Assembly (NCBI GenBank): GCA_050012535.1 | Contig: JBEKGZ010000047.1 | Location: forward strand, 1 to 10,299 | Origin: CAVPLU01 sp050012535 | Lineage (GTDB): Archaea; Thermoproteota; Bathyarchaeia; 40CM-2-53-6 | DNA length: 10,299 nucleotides | Direction: 5' to 3' | Part shown: positions 1 to 7,462 of the stretch, piece after piece | Layout: every line of letters begins with the position of its first letter | How positions within the stretch are numbered: position 1 is the first letter of the stretch | The notes under the pieces: generated by a model | The model's database searches: none | Told to the model about the DNA's origin: nothing | The model's input: only the letters and a program-made list of their open reading frames with translations | Translations under genes and position numbers: made by a program

Positions 1-1170
1 AAGCGACAGTACCAAGACCCCAGCACTTGTCTCAAGTATTCCCTTCAAGCCTCCTAGGGAGGTTGAGTATCCCCCGAGTAGATTACCGATTGCCATGCCT
101 AGGCTCAGCATCATGCTGTAGATTCCCATGGCAGAACCTCGGAGATCTCTACTGGCTCTGTCTCCGACATAGGCTAGTGCCGACGGAACCGTGGCTGTTG
201 CCATGAAACCTCCCGAGGCTATGAGTGGAAGTTGTTGGTAGATACGTGGAGGGCTGTGCGAAATCGCCTCCAATGTGCTGATGAGTGCCAGTATCAACCC
301 AACGACACCTATGCTGAGAGTCTTGCCTCTTCCTATCTTGTCAGATATCCTCCCGAATACAATAGATCCCACGCCCAACCCGAAAGCTCCAAGAGCCAGA
401 GTCAATCCGACCTGTGAGAATCTGAGTCCGGATTGCATGAGTGACCGTGGTAACACGAAAACTAGCCCCAGAATGGAAGTTAACCCGAGCCAGAGAGGCA
501 AAATAGCGCGCGTGTTCTGATCGAGAGCTGCCAGGGGGTTCACGTGATAACTCCCAGTTGAGGAATGGCTTGTCTCTTTAACCCAAATGATGCTCGCCAC
601 ACCAGCGGCAAGAAGTAGAATGCCAGTTGCGACAAATGCGACTTCGTAGTTGCGGTCTGTAAGATGCAGAATGGTTGTAGCGAAGGATATTCCAAGAGCG
701 TAGCCAAGTATGTTCGAGAAATCAAAGCCTCCCATGCTAACTCCCCTGTTACTCACTCCCGTCAGATCAGTGATCATGGTCAAGGAAGACACTGTAACCG
801 CTGCGCCGGAGAATCCCATGACGGCATGTACAATCGCGATCGGGTAGACATTTCTCGTTAGCGATATGGCCATCGTGAGCACGGAAATTGACAAGAGGCC
901 AAACAATAGCATTCTTCGTCGTCCTTTCAAATCAACATACGCGCCGATCCATGCGGCTGAGACGAACTCCGCCAACGGATAAGTGGACAGAGCTATCCCA
1001 ACACCGAAACTGCCCACTGCCAAGTACATGGGAAAAAGGAGAAGTACCGATCCAAAGCCAATCCTGGTAACAAGCATCGCCAAGTACAGGACGAGCAATT
1101 GTCGCTTGTGGTCCACCTGTGGAAGGTCATTTCTCCCCACCGGCCCGTGGACTCGACTGAATCCTGACAT
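1..1170 (-). CDS. MFS transporter, C-terminal end cut by the window edge
   Basis: The frame stays open from an ATG at 1170 to the first base of the window: 390 codons with no stop, so only about the last 20 residues of a typical 400-residue transporter are missing. The product is almost wholly hydrophobic, with about twelve membrane segments. The MFS motif A after TM2 is GAYVDLKGRRRM, and the second half repeats it as GRISDKIGR, which shows the usual 6+6 duplication. The cytoplasmic linker is around residues 200-215. An in-frame TAG lies 30 bases upstream with no other ATG, GTG or TTG between, so the start is well fixed; no strong ribosome site precedes it. It follows the small membrane protein gene by 72 bases on the same strand and may share its transcript. 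Substrate unknown; sugar, organic acid or drug transport are all possible. Confidence 0.9.
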   Translation of the reverse strand, partial: MSGFSRVHGPVGRNDLPQVDHKRQLLVLYLAMLVTRIGFGSVLLLFPMYLAVGSFGVGIALSTYPLAEFVSAAWIGAYVDLKGRRRMLLFGLLSISVLTMAISLTRNVYPIAIVHAVMGFSGAAVTVSSLTMITDLTGVSNRGVSMGGFDFSNILGYALGISFATTILHLTDRNYEVAFVATGILLLAAGVASIIWVKETSHSSTGSYHVNPLAALDQNTRAILPLWLGLTSILGLVFVLPRSLMQSGLRFSQVGLTLALGAFGLGVGSIVFGRISDKIGRGKTLSIGVVGLILALISTLEAISHSPPRIYQQLPLIASGGFMATATVPSALAYVGDRASRDLRGSAMGIYSMMLSLGMAIGNLLGGYSTSLGGLKGILETSAGVLVLSL

Positions 1171-1242
1171 CTTGATCTTCCCGTGCGCTCTCTGTATCTA
1201 CAAAGACCTCAGCAATTGTGTGATTGATTACTTTGTTTGCGA

Positions 1243-1590
1243 TCACTTCAGCTGAGGACTATAAGAGTCCCCTTCGTCTGTTCCAAGTGCTTTTGGTGGT
1301 CGGTTCTTCACTGTGTAGACAATCAGCAGTGCTTCAACCACCAAGTTTCCTGATGCAAAGAGGATGGAGGAGCCTCGGTTGATTGAGACAATGTAGAGTC
1401 CAAGAAGGCCAAGCAGGACCCAGACAAACACGAAATCCTTCACGAACCTAAGCTTGGTCGTTGCCTGGGTATCCTGTTTTCGGTTCTTTCTGCTGTCAAT
1501 GTAGAGATAGATGCTCACAGTTGTCAGGAATAGTGCACTCCAACTGATGCAAACCGCCCAGAATCCCATTAGATCAGGATATGGCACCAT
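1243..1590 (-). CDS. Small three-helix membrane protein of unknown function
   Basis: I do not recognise a family. From the ATG at 1590 the product is 115 residues; a TTG directly before it (1593) would add one. Three hydrophobic helices are visible, at about residues 9-31, 52-71 and 75-94. A basic linker (SRKNRKQ) follows helix 1, and the tail is hydrophilic with acidic residues. By the positive-inside rule the linker should be cytoplasmic. The gene starts 11 bases after the stop of the Mg2+ ATPase gene, with GAAGTGAC as a possible ribosome site, so the two are almost certainly cotranscribed. It could be an accessory or regulatory subunit of the pump, as small membrane proteins are for some bacterial Mg2+ transporters, but nothing in its own sequence shows that. 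It does not resemble MgtC. Confidence 0.75.
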   Translation of the reverse strand: MVPYPDLMGFWAVCISWSALFLTTVSIYLYIDSRKNRKQDTQATTKLRFVKDFVFVWVLLGLLGLYIVSINRGSSILFASGNLVVEALLIVYTVKNRPPKALGTDEGDSYSPQLK

Positions 1591-1601
1591 CAATTGTCAC
1601 T

Positions 1602-4176
1602 TCAGAACTTGCAGATCTTGTAGAAGAATACCTTGCCGGCGTCGACTAGGAGCAGGTAGGTCGCGACCATCAGTATCAGGAGCGCCCAGTAATTGACTGG
1701 AAGCGATGTGAATCCTAGGAATCTGCCGAGGATCGTGAACGGAAGTATCGTTCCAAACGCGACGGCCGAAAGCGTAAGCACCGTAAGCCATTTTCCGGGA
1801 CGGCTTCTGATGAATGGTATCCGCCTAGTCCTAATCACGAATATCACGAGCACTTCAGTCCAGAATGACTCTACGAACCATCCGCTCTGGAACACTGAGG
1901 CTGAAGCGCCGAATATGAAGAGCATGATCCCGTAGGTCAGGAAATCGTACAGGGAACTGAATGGGCCGAAGAAGAGTGTGAACTTCCTCACGAAGCCTAT
2001 GTCCCAGCGTCTAGGCCATTTCGTGTACTCTTCATCAACATTGTCGCTCGGCAATGTCATGTTCGACACGTCGTACAACAGGTTCATGAACAGTATCTGC
2101 ATAGGCAACATCGGCAGAAACGGTAGAAAGATCGATGCCGCTGCCGCGCTGAACATGTTTCCGAAGTTCGAGCTTGTTCCCATCAGAATGTACTTTATTG
2201 TATTGCCAAAGATCTTGCGGCCTTCCTCGATTCCGTCAGCTAGCACACTAAGATCTTTCTCGAGAAGCACAATGTCGGCGGCACCCTTCGAAACATCTAC
2301 CGCCGAGTCCACCGATATGCCGACATCCGCCTCATGAAGCGCAGGAGCGTCATTCACACCGTCACCCATGAATCCGACAACGTGACCATTTGCTCTTAGA
2401 GATTTTATGATGTCCAGTTTCTGTTCTGGAGTTATCCGAGCGAAAATGGTGGTTTCCTCGACGGCTGTTCGAATCTCGTTTGAACTCATCTGAGTAAGAT
2501 CCGAGCCTCGAATAACCCTCTTTACTGGGATCTTAAGCTCCTCACATATCTTCACTGCCACAAGCTCATTGTCTCCAGTCAGTATCTTCACGTCAACTCC
2601 CATGCGCGTCAGCTCAGCAACAGCTTGTTGAGCATCCTCCTTCGGTGAATCAGTGAATATCAAGAAGCCAAGGAGGGTTAGATTCGACTCATCTTCAGCT
2701 GAATAGGAAGTTTTGGCATCTATCTTCCTGTAGGCTATCGCAAGGCTACGGTATCCTGCCCCTGAATATTCGGTCAGCTTCGCGTCAGTCAGCTTCTGAA
2801 CGGAGTCTATGGCTTCGATCTTCTCTGTCAACTCAGCGTATTTGCATCTTGAAAGGACTGATTCTGGCGCCCCCTTGGTGATTAAGGTCAGGTCGTCGTC
2901 TTTTCTGACGACTGTCGACATCATTCGTCTTTGGTAGTCAAAGGGGACTTCATCAACGAATGCGTATGATTTGATCTCCTCTTGAACACTGTTTGCAATC
3001 GCGTACTCCCAGATCGCGACATCCATCAAGTTGCCTGTAATCTTCTCTCCGGTCACAGCGGAGTTGCAGAGCAAGGCATACTGGAGGATTCTCGATTCTC
3101 TCACCTCGCTAAGCGACGAGTAATCTTTGAGGACAATCTTTCCGCTTGTCAGCGTTCCTGTCTTGTCTGTGCAGAGGGCATCCATGTTGCCAAAGTCCTC
3201 GATCGAGACTAGGCGTTTGACGACGACCTTCTTCTTCGCCATTACTCTGGCTCCTTGGGAGAGGCTGATCGTCACGATGGCCGGCATCAGTTCCGGAACC
3301 AAGCCAACAGCGACCGCAAGAGAGAACAAGAGAGAACCTATGATCGGATGACCGACAACGGTATTCAACACGAATATTCCGATCACAAGGGCCAAGGTGA
3401 GCGTGATGAGCATCGTTCCATACTTCCTCACTCCCCTTTGAAACTCAGTCTCAGGACGAGATTCGGCTAAACTGGTTGATATTGATCCAAACTCGGTGTG
3501 TCCTCCGGTCGAGATGACTACGCCGCGACCGCTCCCATGCTGCACCACGGTGCCCATGAACAAGTAATTCGTCAACTGTTGCGGAGTCGGTTGTTGGAGG
3601 TTGAGGGCATCAAGGGTCTTCTCGACAGGAAACGATTCTCCTGTCAGTACTGATTCATTGATCTGGAGTTCTCTACACAGAACTATCCTCATGTCGGCTG
3701 ACACAACATCTCCAACATAGACGGTAACTACATCGCCTGGAACCACAAGCTTCGCATCGATCTCAGAAGGTTTGCCATCTCGTGTCACGACAGCCTTCAA
3801 TGATACGCTCTGGCGCAGGGCCTGCACAGTCTTCTCTGCCTTGTACTCGTTATAGAAACCTAAGATGACGCTAAGGCAGATCATCGCCAATATCGCTATT
3901 GACTGCTCGAATTGACCGAAGAAACCAGCCACAATAGCGGCTGCAAACAGAATTCCGGACACTGGATTCCTGAATTGCCGAAATAGCACCTGGGTCCAGC
4001 TGAAGCCCTTCTCAGGCAACTCGTTGGATCCGAACGTCTTGAGACGCTGTTGCGCCTCCTGCGAGGATAGCCCTTGTTCACCGGTCTCAAGCGCCTTGTA
4101 TACGTCCGTAGAATGGATGGACCAGTAATCTTCGCGTGAGGCTTGGGTCTTCTGTTTTGATACCGTAGTATTCCAT
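1602..4176 (-). CDS. mgtA: Magnesium-translocating P-type ATPase (P3B, MgtA/MgtB type), 5' end frame-disrupted
   Basis: ATP-driven importer of Mg2+ (possibly Ni2+) in the cytoplasmic membrane. Counting from an in-frame TTG at 4019 (805 residues): actuator-domain TGES at 126-129; M4 VPELMPAIV at 241-249; phosphorylation site DKTGT with Asp285; nucleotide-domain KGAPES from 382; TGDN from 481; hinge GDGVND at 552-557; then a C-terminal membrane block. TSSNFGNMFS and NLLYDVSNMTLPSDN (about 615-660) closely match the bacterial MgtA/MgtB hallmark region, which separates it from Ca2+ and Na+/K+ pumps. Homology continues upstream of 4019: YWSIHSTDVYKALE and GLSSQEAQQRLKTFGSNEL are the normal N-terminal cation-ATPase domain, in the same frame. 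That frame has no ATG, GTG or TTG before its stop at 4184-4182. An ATG at 4176 in the neighbouring frame would join it after one base shift near 4146-4148. Full length would be about 857 residues, near the 898 of E. coli MgtA. Confidence 0.93.
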
Positions 4177-4218
4177 CCGCCTCAGCCGAGAGTGTCAAAC
4201 CGCCCCAAAGTCGGCCGC

Positions 4219-4226
4219 GATATAGG
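4219..4226 (-). promoter_or_regulatory. Possible TATA box of the Mg2+ ATPase operon
   Basis: On the minus strand this reads CCTATATC, the only AT-rich octamer in the GC-rich gap between the CDF-domain gene and the ATPase gene. An archaeal TATA box lies about 26 bases before the transcription start, which predicts initiation near 4195. That is upstream of the ATG at 4176, which has GAGGCGG just before it. The placement supports translation beginning near 4176 rather than at the TTG at 4019. Prediction by eye only. Confidence 0.3.
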
Positions 4227-4277
4227 CCTTCTGTTGGTTTACGTGGCCCCGGTTCGTGAACGCTACGTCCGGGCGCC

Positions 4278-5057
4278 TTAGGCAGGGTCCTCGTGAGTGT
4301 CTATTCTATCAATCATTGGGTACGCAGCCTTGATCGCGTTCTCCAGTTTGGTAGAAGCATCGTGCGCCTGCTTCATAGTTAGGTTCGGGCCAAAGTAGCA
4401 ATGAAGCACGAGATGAAGTCTGTCGCCGATTCTACTCGCTCTGATTCCGCGAACCTTCTTGATCTCGGGAAAGCGCGTCGCTACGTGTTCGATAAACGAT
4501 TTGAATTCTGTCCCGCCACCTCGTAGCTCTCTAGAAATCAGATCAGAGGCAGATTCCATATGAATGGTGATCTCTGAGATCTGTGGGTTGGCAGCTTTCA
4601 GCTTCCTTTCAATCTCTTTTGAGATCTCATCTGCATGTTTCACTGTCATATTTGCGCTGACCTCGAGGTGAAAGTCAAGGCACGTCTTCTCGTCGATTCT
4701 CTGAACGTGCACATTGTGTACTCCTCTAGATCCCGGCACCCCGTCTGCAATTTCCTTCACGAGTGTTCGAATATCGTCTCGATGATGTCCTTGCGGGTCT
4801 GTCTGGACAGTCACCCTAGACTTGGGCAGGATATGTCTTACTTCGCGTTCAACCTTCGAAGCGATTCTGTGAACATCCTCGAATTTGAGGTTAACATCAA
4901 TCGATACATGAAGGTCCACATCGCATCTCTTTCCGGTTACGCGCACAGTTACATGGTGACAATGCTTCACGTCGGTTAGCGTCTCGACCCTCTTCTTGAT
5001 TGCCCGCGCGATCTCTTTCTCCGAGCGCTCGACAAGAGGAATGGGCAAACCTCGCAC
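4278..5057 (-). CDS. Soluble protein of three tandem CDF-type C-terminal (ZT_dimer-like) domains
   Basis: The 259-residue product has no membrane segment or signal peptide. It is built of three repeats of about 80 residues: about 11-88, 93-170 and 183-258. Each has the same order of elements: a helix, a strand with a V-x-x-V/I-x-V/A-x-R pattern, a strand rich in His/Asp (DVDLHVSIDVNL; LDFHLEVSANM; LHLVLHCYFGPNL), a helix of the VHRIASKVE / ADEISKEIE / AHDASTKLE type, and a last strand ending VTVQTDP, ITIHMES or IDTHEDP. This is the alpha-beta cytoplasmic domain that dimerises and binds Zn, Fe or Mn in cation diffusion facilitators, here without the transporter. Histidines are many (HCHH at 32-35, H63, H114, H117, H130, H141, H166). 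The start is a GTG at 5057; an in-frame TAG lies 18 bases upstream. It sits 101 bases before the Mg2+ ATPase. Metal sensing, buffering or partner binding is inference. Confidence 0.8.
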   Translation of the reverse strand: MRGLPIPLVERSEKEIARAIKKRVETLTDVKHCHHVTVRVTGKRCDVDLHVSIDVNLKFEDVHRIASKVEREVRHILPKSRVTVQTDPQGHHRDDIRTLVKEIADGVPGSRGVHNVHVQRIDEKTCLDFHLEVSANMTVKHADEISKEIERKLKAANPQISEITIHMESASDLISRELRGGGTEFKSFIEHVATRFPEIKKVRGIRASRIGDRLHLVLHCYFGPNLTMKQAHDASTKLENAIKAAYPMIDRIDTHEDPA

Positions 5058-5085
5058 CTCTACGAAATTGGACTAGTTCACTGAC

Positions 5086-5095
5086 GGTATTAGCC
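5086..5095 (-). promoter_or_regulatory. Possible TATA-like element before the triple CDF-domain gene
   Basis: The minus strand reads GGCTAATACC here, with a second similar GGCTAAAACC at 5099-5108. Initiation about 26 bases on would fall near 5060-5075, almost at the GTG start, giving a leaderless or very short-leader mRNA. The match to an archaeal TATA box is modest. Confidence 0.2.
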
Positions 5096-5168
5096 GTTTG
5101 GTTTTAGCCACGTACGTCCAGCATTCTTTCCACTTCTCCTCAGAAACATCCCTCTTCCCCGAGGGTTA

Positions 5169-5178
5169 CCTAAACATA
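5169..5178 (+). promoter_or_regulatory. Possible TATA-like element in the 5058-5354 gap
   Basis: CCTAAACATA lies in the 297-base gap between the DDAH-like gene and the CDF-domain gene. If used on the plus strand, transcription would begin near 5200-5205, at the GTG of the short open frame listed next. The rest of the gap shows no tRNA-like fold, repeat array or strong hairpin that I can see. Weak evidence. Confidence 0.18.
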
Positions 5179-5204
5179 TCCCGGGATTGCCTTGGGCGAC
5201 ACGA

Positions 5205-5345
5205 GTGCCAGCAAGTCATGTTAGAAGGCAAGAATCCAGCGAGGATGAGAAGGACCTGAGGAAAGATGCGCCCGCACCAAACGCTGCCGGTCCTACGGTG
5301 AAGCCGCTTGATTCGTCAACGTCAGATTCTATGGCGAAATCGTGA
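5205..5345 (+). CDS. Candidate 46-residue hydrophilic protein (uncertain)
   Basis: A GTG-initiated frame of 46 codons ends with TGA at 5343-5345, 9 bases short of the 3' end of the convergent DDAH-like gene. The peptide is charged and likely disordered: an acidic stretch (ESSEDEKDLRKD), then Ala/Pro-rich and Ser/Thr-rich segments. I recognise no family. In favour: it fills an otherwise empty gap and a TATA-like CCTAAACATA stands at the right distance for a leaderless message. Against: it is short, has no ribosome site and starts with GTG. It may be a chance frame. Confidence 0.2.
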   Translation: MPASHVRRQESSEDEKDLRKDAPAPNAAGPTVKPLDSSTSDSMAKS

Positions 5346-5354
5346 GGGTTCACC

Positions 5355-6152
5355 TTAGAGCAGATTGTAGACCGGCGAGCAGAGACAGGTTACTCCACCA
5401 TCTCCTTTGTAGAACTCAGAAACGTCCACTTCAACGGGCCTGTAGCCTGCTACCTTGAGTTTCATGACTGTTTTGGGAAAGCCGGAAGGGATAATCACCT
5501 TATCGGCCCCTACGTACAGGGCGTCTGTAGCATAGGCTTCCTCAAGTGGTATCTTGATGAGTCGAAAATCAGGAAATGATATTGGATCAACTAGGTCGGG
5601 CGCTATGATCATAGTTTTCCGGCTGAGATACGAGCAGCCGCAAAGAAGGTGGAGGAGACTCGTCTTCACCGCTTTGACGGGAAGATGATCTAAACATGCG
5701 GCAAGTTGCCTGATGCCGTTCTCGTTTGTCCTCTGAGATTCTCCAACGATGATGCCTTGCTCAGTGATTACGGCGTCTCCTCCCTCCAAAGTGCCTGGGC
5801 TTACTACGGAGTTGATCGTTCCAATGCCCACTTTAAGATCACTCAGATCCTCGCGTAGTGCTTCCTCTTCTCCTCTGCGACTGGTTTCACCAAATCTACC
5901 TATCACAGTTCGACGTGACCCGAGTATCGCAGGATCCTGCATGAAAACAGAATCAGGAAAATCCTCCAAAGAAGTCAATTCAATAACCCGCAATCCCGAC
6001 TCTTTCAAAGTTGAAACGTACTGCTTATGCTGTTCCTTTGCGAGACTCAGGTCAATGCTAGTCTTCGCTGGGTTAGTCGAGACGCACTTCACGTAAGCAT
6101 TACCGGGTGGACGGACAAGAACCGTTTGGAAGAATCTGTTCGCGTCGCTCAA
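5355..6152 (-). CDS. Dimethylarginine dimethylaminohydrolase-like amidinohydrolase
   Basis: Member of the pentein (amidinotransferase/arginine deiminase) superfamily, closest to DDAH, which hydrolyses methylated arginine to citrulline plus methylamine. The 265 residues match the family length of about 255-285. Visible motifs: the N-terminal strand TVLVRPPG (10-17); FMQDPA at 70-75 with substrate-binding Asp73; PGTLEGGD at 119-126, typical of DDAH; RTNENG at 141-146; catalytic His168 in LLHLL; and YKGDGGVTCL near the C-terminus with nucleophile Cys256. The start is a TTG at 6152, the only standard start between an in-frame TGA and the first conserved strand; GGAGAAGGAG lies a little far upstream. 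It follows asnA by 62 bases on the same strand. True substrate could be free arginine, methylarginine or another guanidino compound; the fold and chemistry are much surer than the substrate. Confidence 0.88.
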   Translation of the reverse strand: MSDANRFFQTVLVRPPGNAYVKCVSTNPAKTSIDLSLAKEQHKQYVSTLKESGLRVIELTSLEDFPDSVFMQDPAILGSRRTVIGRFGETSRRGEEEALREDLSDLKVGIGTINSVVSPGTLEGGDAVITEQGIIVGESQRTNENGIRQLAACLDHLPVKAVKTSLLHLLCGCSYLSRKTMIIAPDLVDPISFPDFRLIKIPLEEAYATDALYVGADKVIIPSGFPKTVMKLKVAGYRPVEVDVSEFYKGDGGVTCLCSPVYNLL

Positions 6153-6214
6153 TTCAGGTATTTTCGCTCCTTCTCCTCAACCGGCGCGCGATTCAGAGTG
6201 CACAAGGTCAGGAT

Positions 6215-7345
6215 TCATTCTAGGACGTGGATGTTCTTCTTCGCGCAGATCTCTTTGAGGATCTTGGGCCAGGCTGTGACGCTGACTTCGCCTAGGTGAG
6301 CCTTCTTGAGTAGTATCATGTATGTGCGTGACTGTCCGATTCCGCCGCCAATACTCAGTGGAAGTTCGTTCTTGATGATTCCCTGGTGGTAGGGCAGCTT
6401 GAGGAAATCTAGTTGGTGGGAGATCTCCAACTGTTTTCTGAGAGTATCTGCATTAACCCGGATGCCCATCGATGTGAGTTCGTGTCGGCGTTTCGTCACT
6501 GGATTCCAGACTAATATGTCGCCGTTAAGGCCATGCATCGTTCTTCCCTCGTCCGACTTGGTTTCGGTAATCCAGTCGTCGTAATCGGCGGCGCGCATCT
6601 CATGCGGATAGCCGTCCTTGAGCACCCAGCCAATTCCAATGATGAAGATGGCCGGATACTTCTTCAGGGTCTCTGTCTCGCGCTGCTTGCGTGGGAGGTC
6701 AGGAAACATGTCCAGGATTTCTTCGGCGTGTAAGAACTTGAGTTCGTCAGGTAGGCTGGGATATTTGTCCGTTTTCAGTTGAGGGAAGAGCTTCTGTATA
6801 TGGGTTTCAGCGCCTTTGAGTACCTTCCAGATCTTCCTTACAGTGTCTTTTAGGTAGTCTAGGTTACGCTGGTCGGCTGTGATCACCTTCTCCCAATCCC
6901 ATTGGTCCACGTATGCGCTGTGGTCGTGATCGAGGAAGTAGTCCTTGCGCACGGCGCGCATGTCGGTGCATATGCCTTCGCCCGCTTTCATGCCAAACTG
7001 CTGCAGCGCAACTCGCTTCCACTTGGTTGCAGCCTGCACGATCTGAGCATCAATCGGGTGCTTGTTGTAGTCGTTGGAAATATGGAATTGAATGGGCGTG
7101 CGCGATCCATCGCGATCGAGCATATCGTTGACGCCGCTCTCAACGTCAACAATTAGGGGAACCTGAACCATCATCAAATTGAGCTCTCTGCACAGGTTCT
7201 CCTCGATGTAGTTTTTCGCCGCAAAGATCGCTCTCTGCGTATCCTTGCGGTCCAGCGAGGAGTTGTAGTCTCTAGGCAGGATCTTCTCCAACTCTTCGTA
7301 ATTGCCAACGCCCGGACCTGCTAGGTCCGCTTTCTTGCTCGCCAT
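6215..7345 (-). CDS. asnA: Aspartate-ammonia ligase (asparagine synthetase A)
   Basis: Makes asparagine from aspartate, ammonia and ATP through an aspartyl-AMP intermediate; a cytoplasmic homodimer related to class II aspartyl- and asparaginyl-tRNA synthetases. Nearly the whole protein follows E. coli AsnA: AATKWKR at 105-111; AGEGICTDMRA (121-131); HSAYVDQWDWEKV (142-154), the family signature; FIIGIG (234-239); DYDDW (254-258); GLNGDILVWNP (272-282); SMGIRV (292-297); and class II motif 3 as SIGGGIGQSR (331-340). No anticodon-binding domain is present, which rules out a tRNA synthetase. At 376 residues it is longer than the 330 of E. coli; part is an extra 25-30 residues at the N-terminus, the rest small insertions. 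The ATG at 7345 is followed by clear homology after about residue 30. Its 117-base upstream gap holds a hairpin. Confidence 0.96.
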   Translation of the reverse strand: MASKKADLAGPGVGNYEELEKILPRDYNSSLDRKDTQRAIFAAKNYIEENLCRELNLMMVQVPLIVDVESGVNDMLDRDGSRTPIQFHISNDYNKHPIDAQIVQAATKWKRVALQQFGMKAGEGICTDMRAVRKDYFLDHDHSAYVDQWDWEKVITADQRNLDYLKDTVRKIWKVLKGAETHIQKLFPQLKTDKYPSLPDELKFLHAEEILDMFPDLPRKQRETETLKKYPAIFIIGIGWVLKDGYPHEMRAADYDDWITETKSDEGRTMHGLNGDILVWNPVTKRRHELTSMGIRVNADTLRKQLEISHQLDFLKLPYHQGIIKNELPLSIGGGIGQSRTYMILLKKAHLGEVSVTAWPKILKEICAKKNIHVLE

Positions 7346-7399
7346 TAATCGTCACACTCTACCAAGACTCAACTTCAGTCTCCGAATGTTCGCAAATCT

Positions 7400-7429
7400 C
7401 CAGGCAGTCGCTCAAGCCGACTTGCCTGG
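7400..7429. repeat. Hairpin-forming inverted repeat between the MetH-activation gene and asnA
   Basis: CCAGGCA+GTCG pairs with CGAC+TGCCTGG: eleven base pairs, one bulged T (7422) and a 7-base loop at 7411-7417. It lies 33 bases after the MetH-activation stop and 54 bases before the asnA ATG in the direction of transcription. It may end the first transcript or act in the asnA leader. The bases after it on the minus strand (AGATTTGCG) are not a clean U-run, so a classic intrinsic terminator is not shown. Confidence 0.45.
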
Positions 7430-7462
7430 TTTGGTTGCAGCTCTGAAAGATGGTTAAAGCTG

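Noticed and set aside
759..775. A GATCAGTGATC sequence resembling half of the 19-bp palindrome at 10090-10108, as a second operator.
   Set aside because: It lies inside coding sequence of the left MFS gene and its symmetry is imperfect; chance similarity is sufficient.
1..1240. Several plus-strand frames of 60-90 codons at the left end of the window.
   Set aside because: They lie opposite a single 390-codon minus-strand MFS frame with clear motifs; their products look random.
1207..1257. Inverted repeat CCTCAGC ... GCTGAGG around the end of the small membrane protein gene, as a terminator.
   Set aside because: Only seven base pairs with a 37-base loop; such pairs are expected by chance, and one arm lies by the preceding coding end.
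3896..4198. A TTG-initiated 100-codon minus-strand frame at the 5' end of the Mg2+ ATPase gene.
   Set aside because: It overlaps real ATPase coding sequence in another frame and its product is Arg/Pro-rich without any family pattern; only its upstream part matters, as leader sequence.
6215..7345. The class II synthetase-like gene as an aspartyl- or asparaginyl-tRNA synthetase.
   Set aside because: No anticodon-binding OB domain, and the HSAYVDQWDWE and GLNGDILVWNP motifs belong to AsnA.
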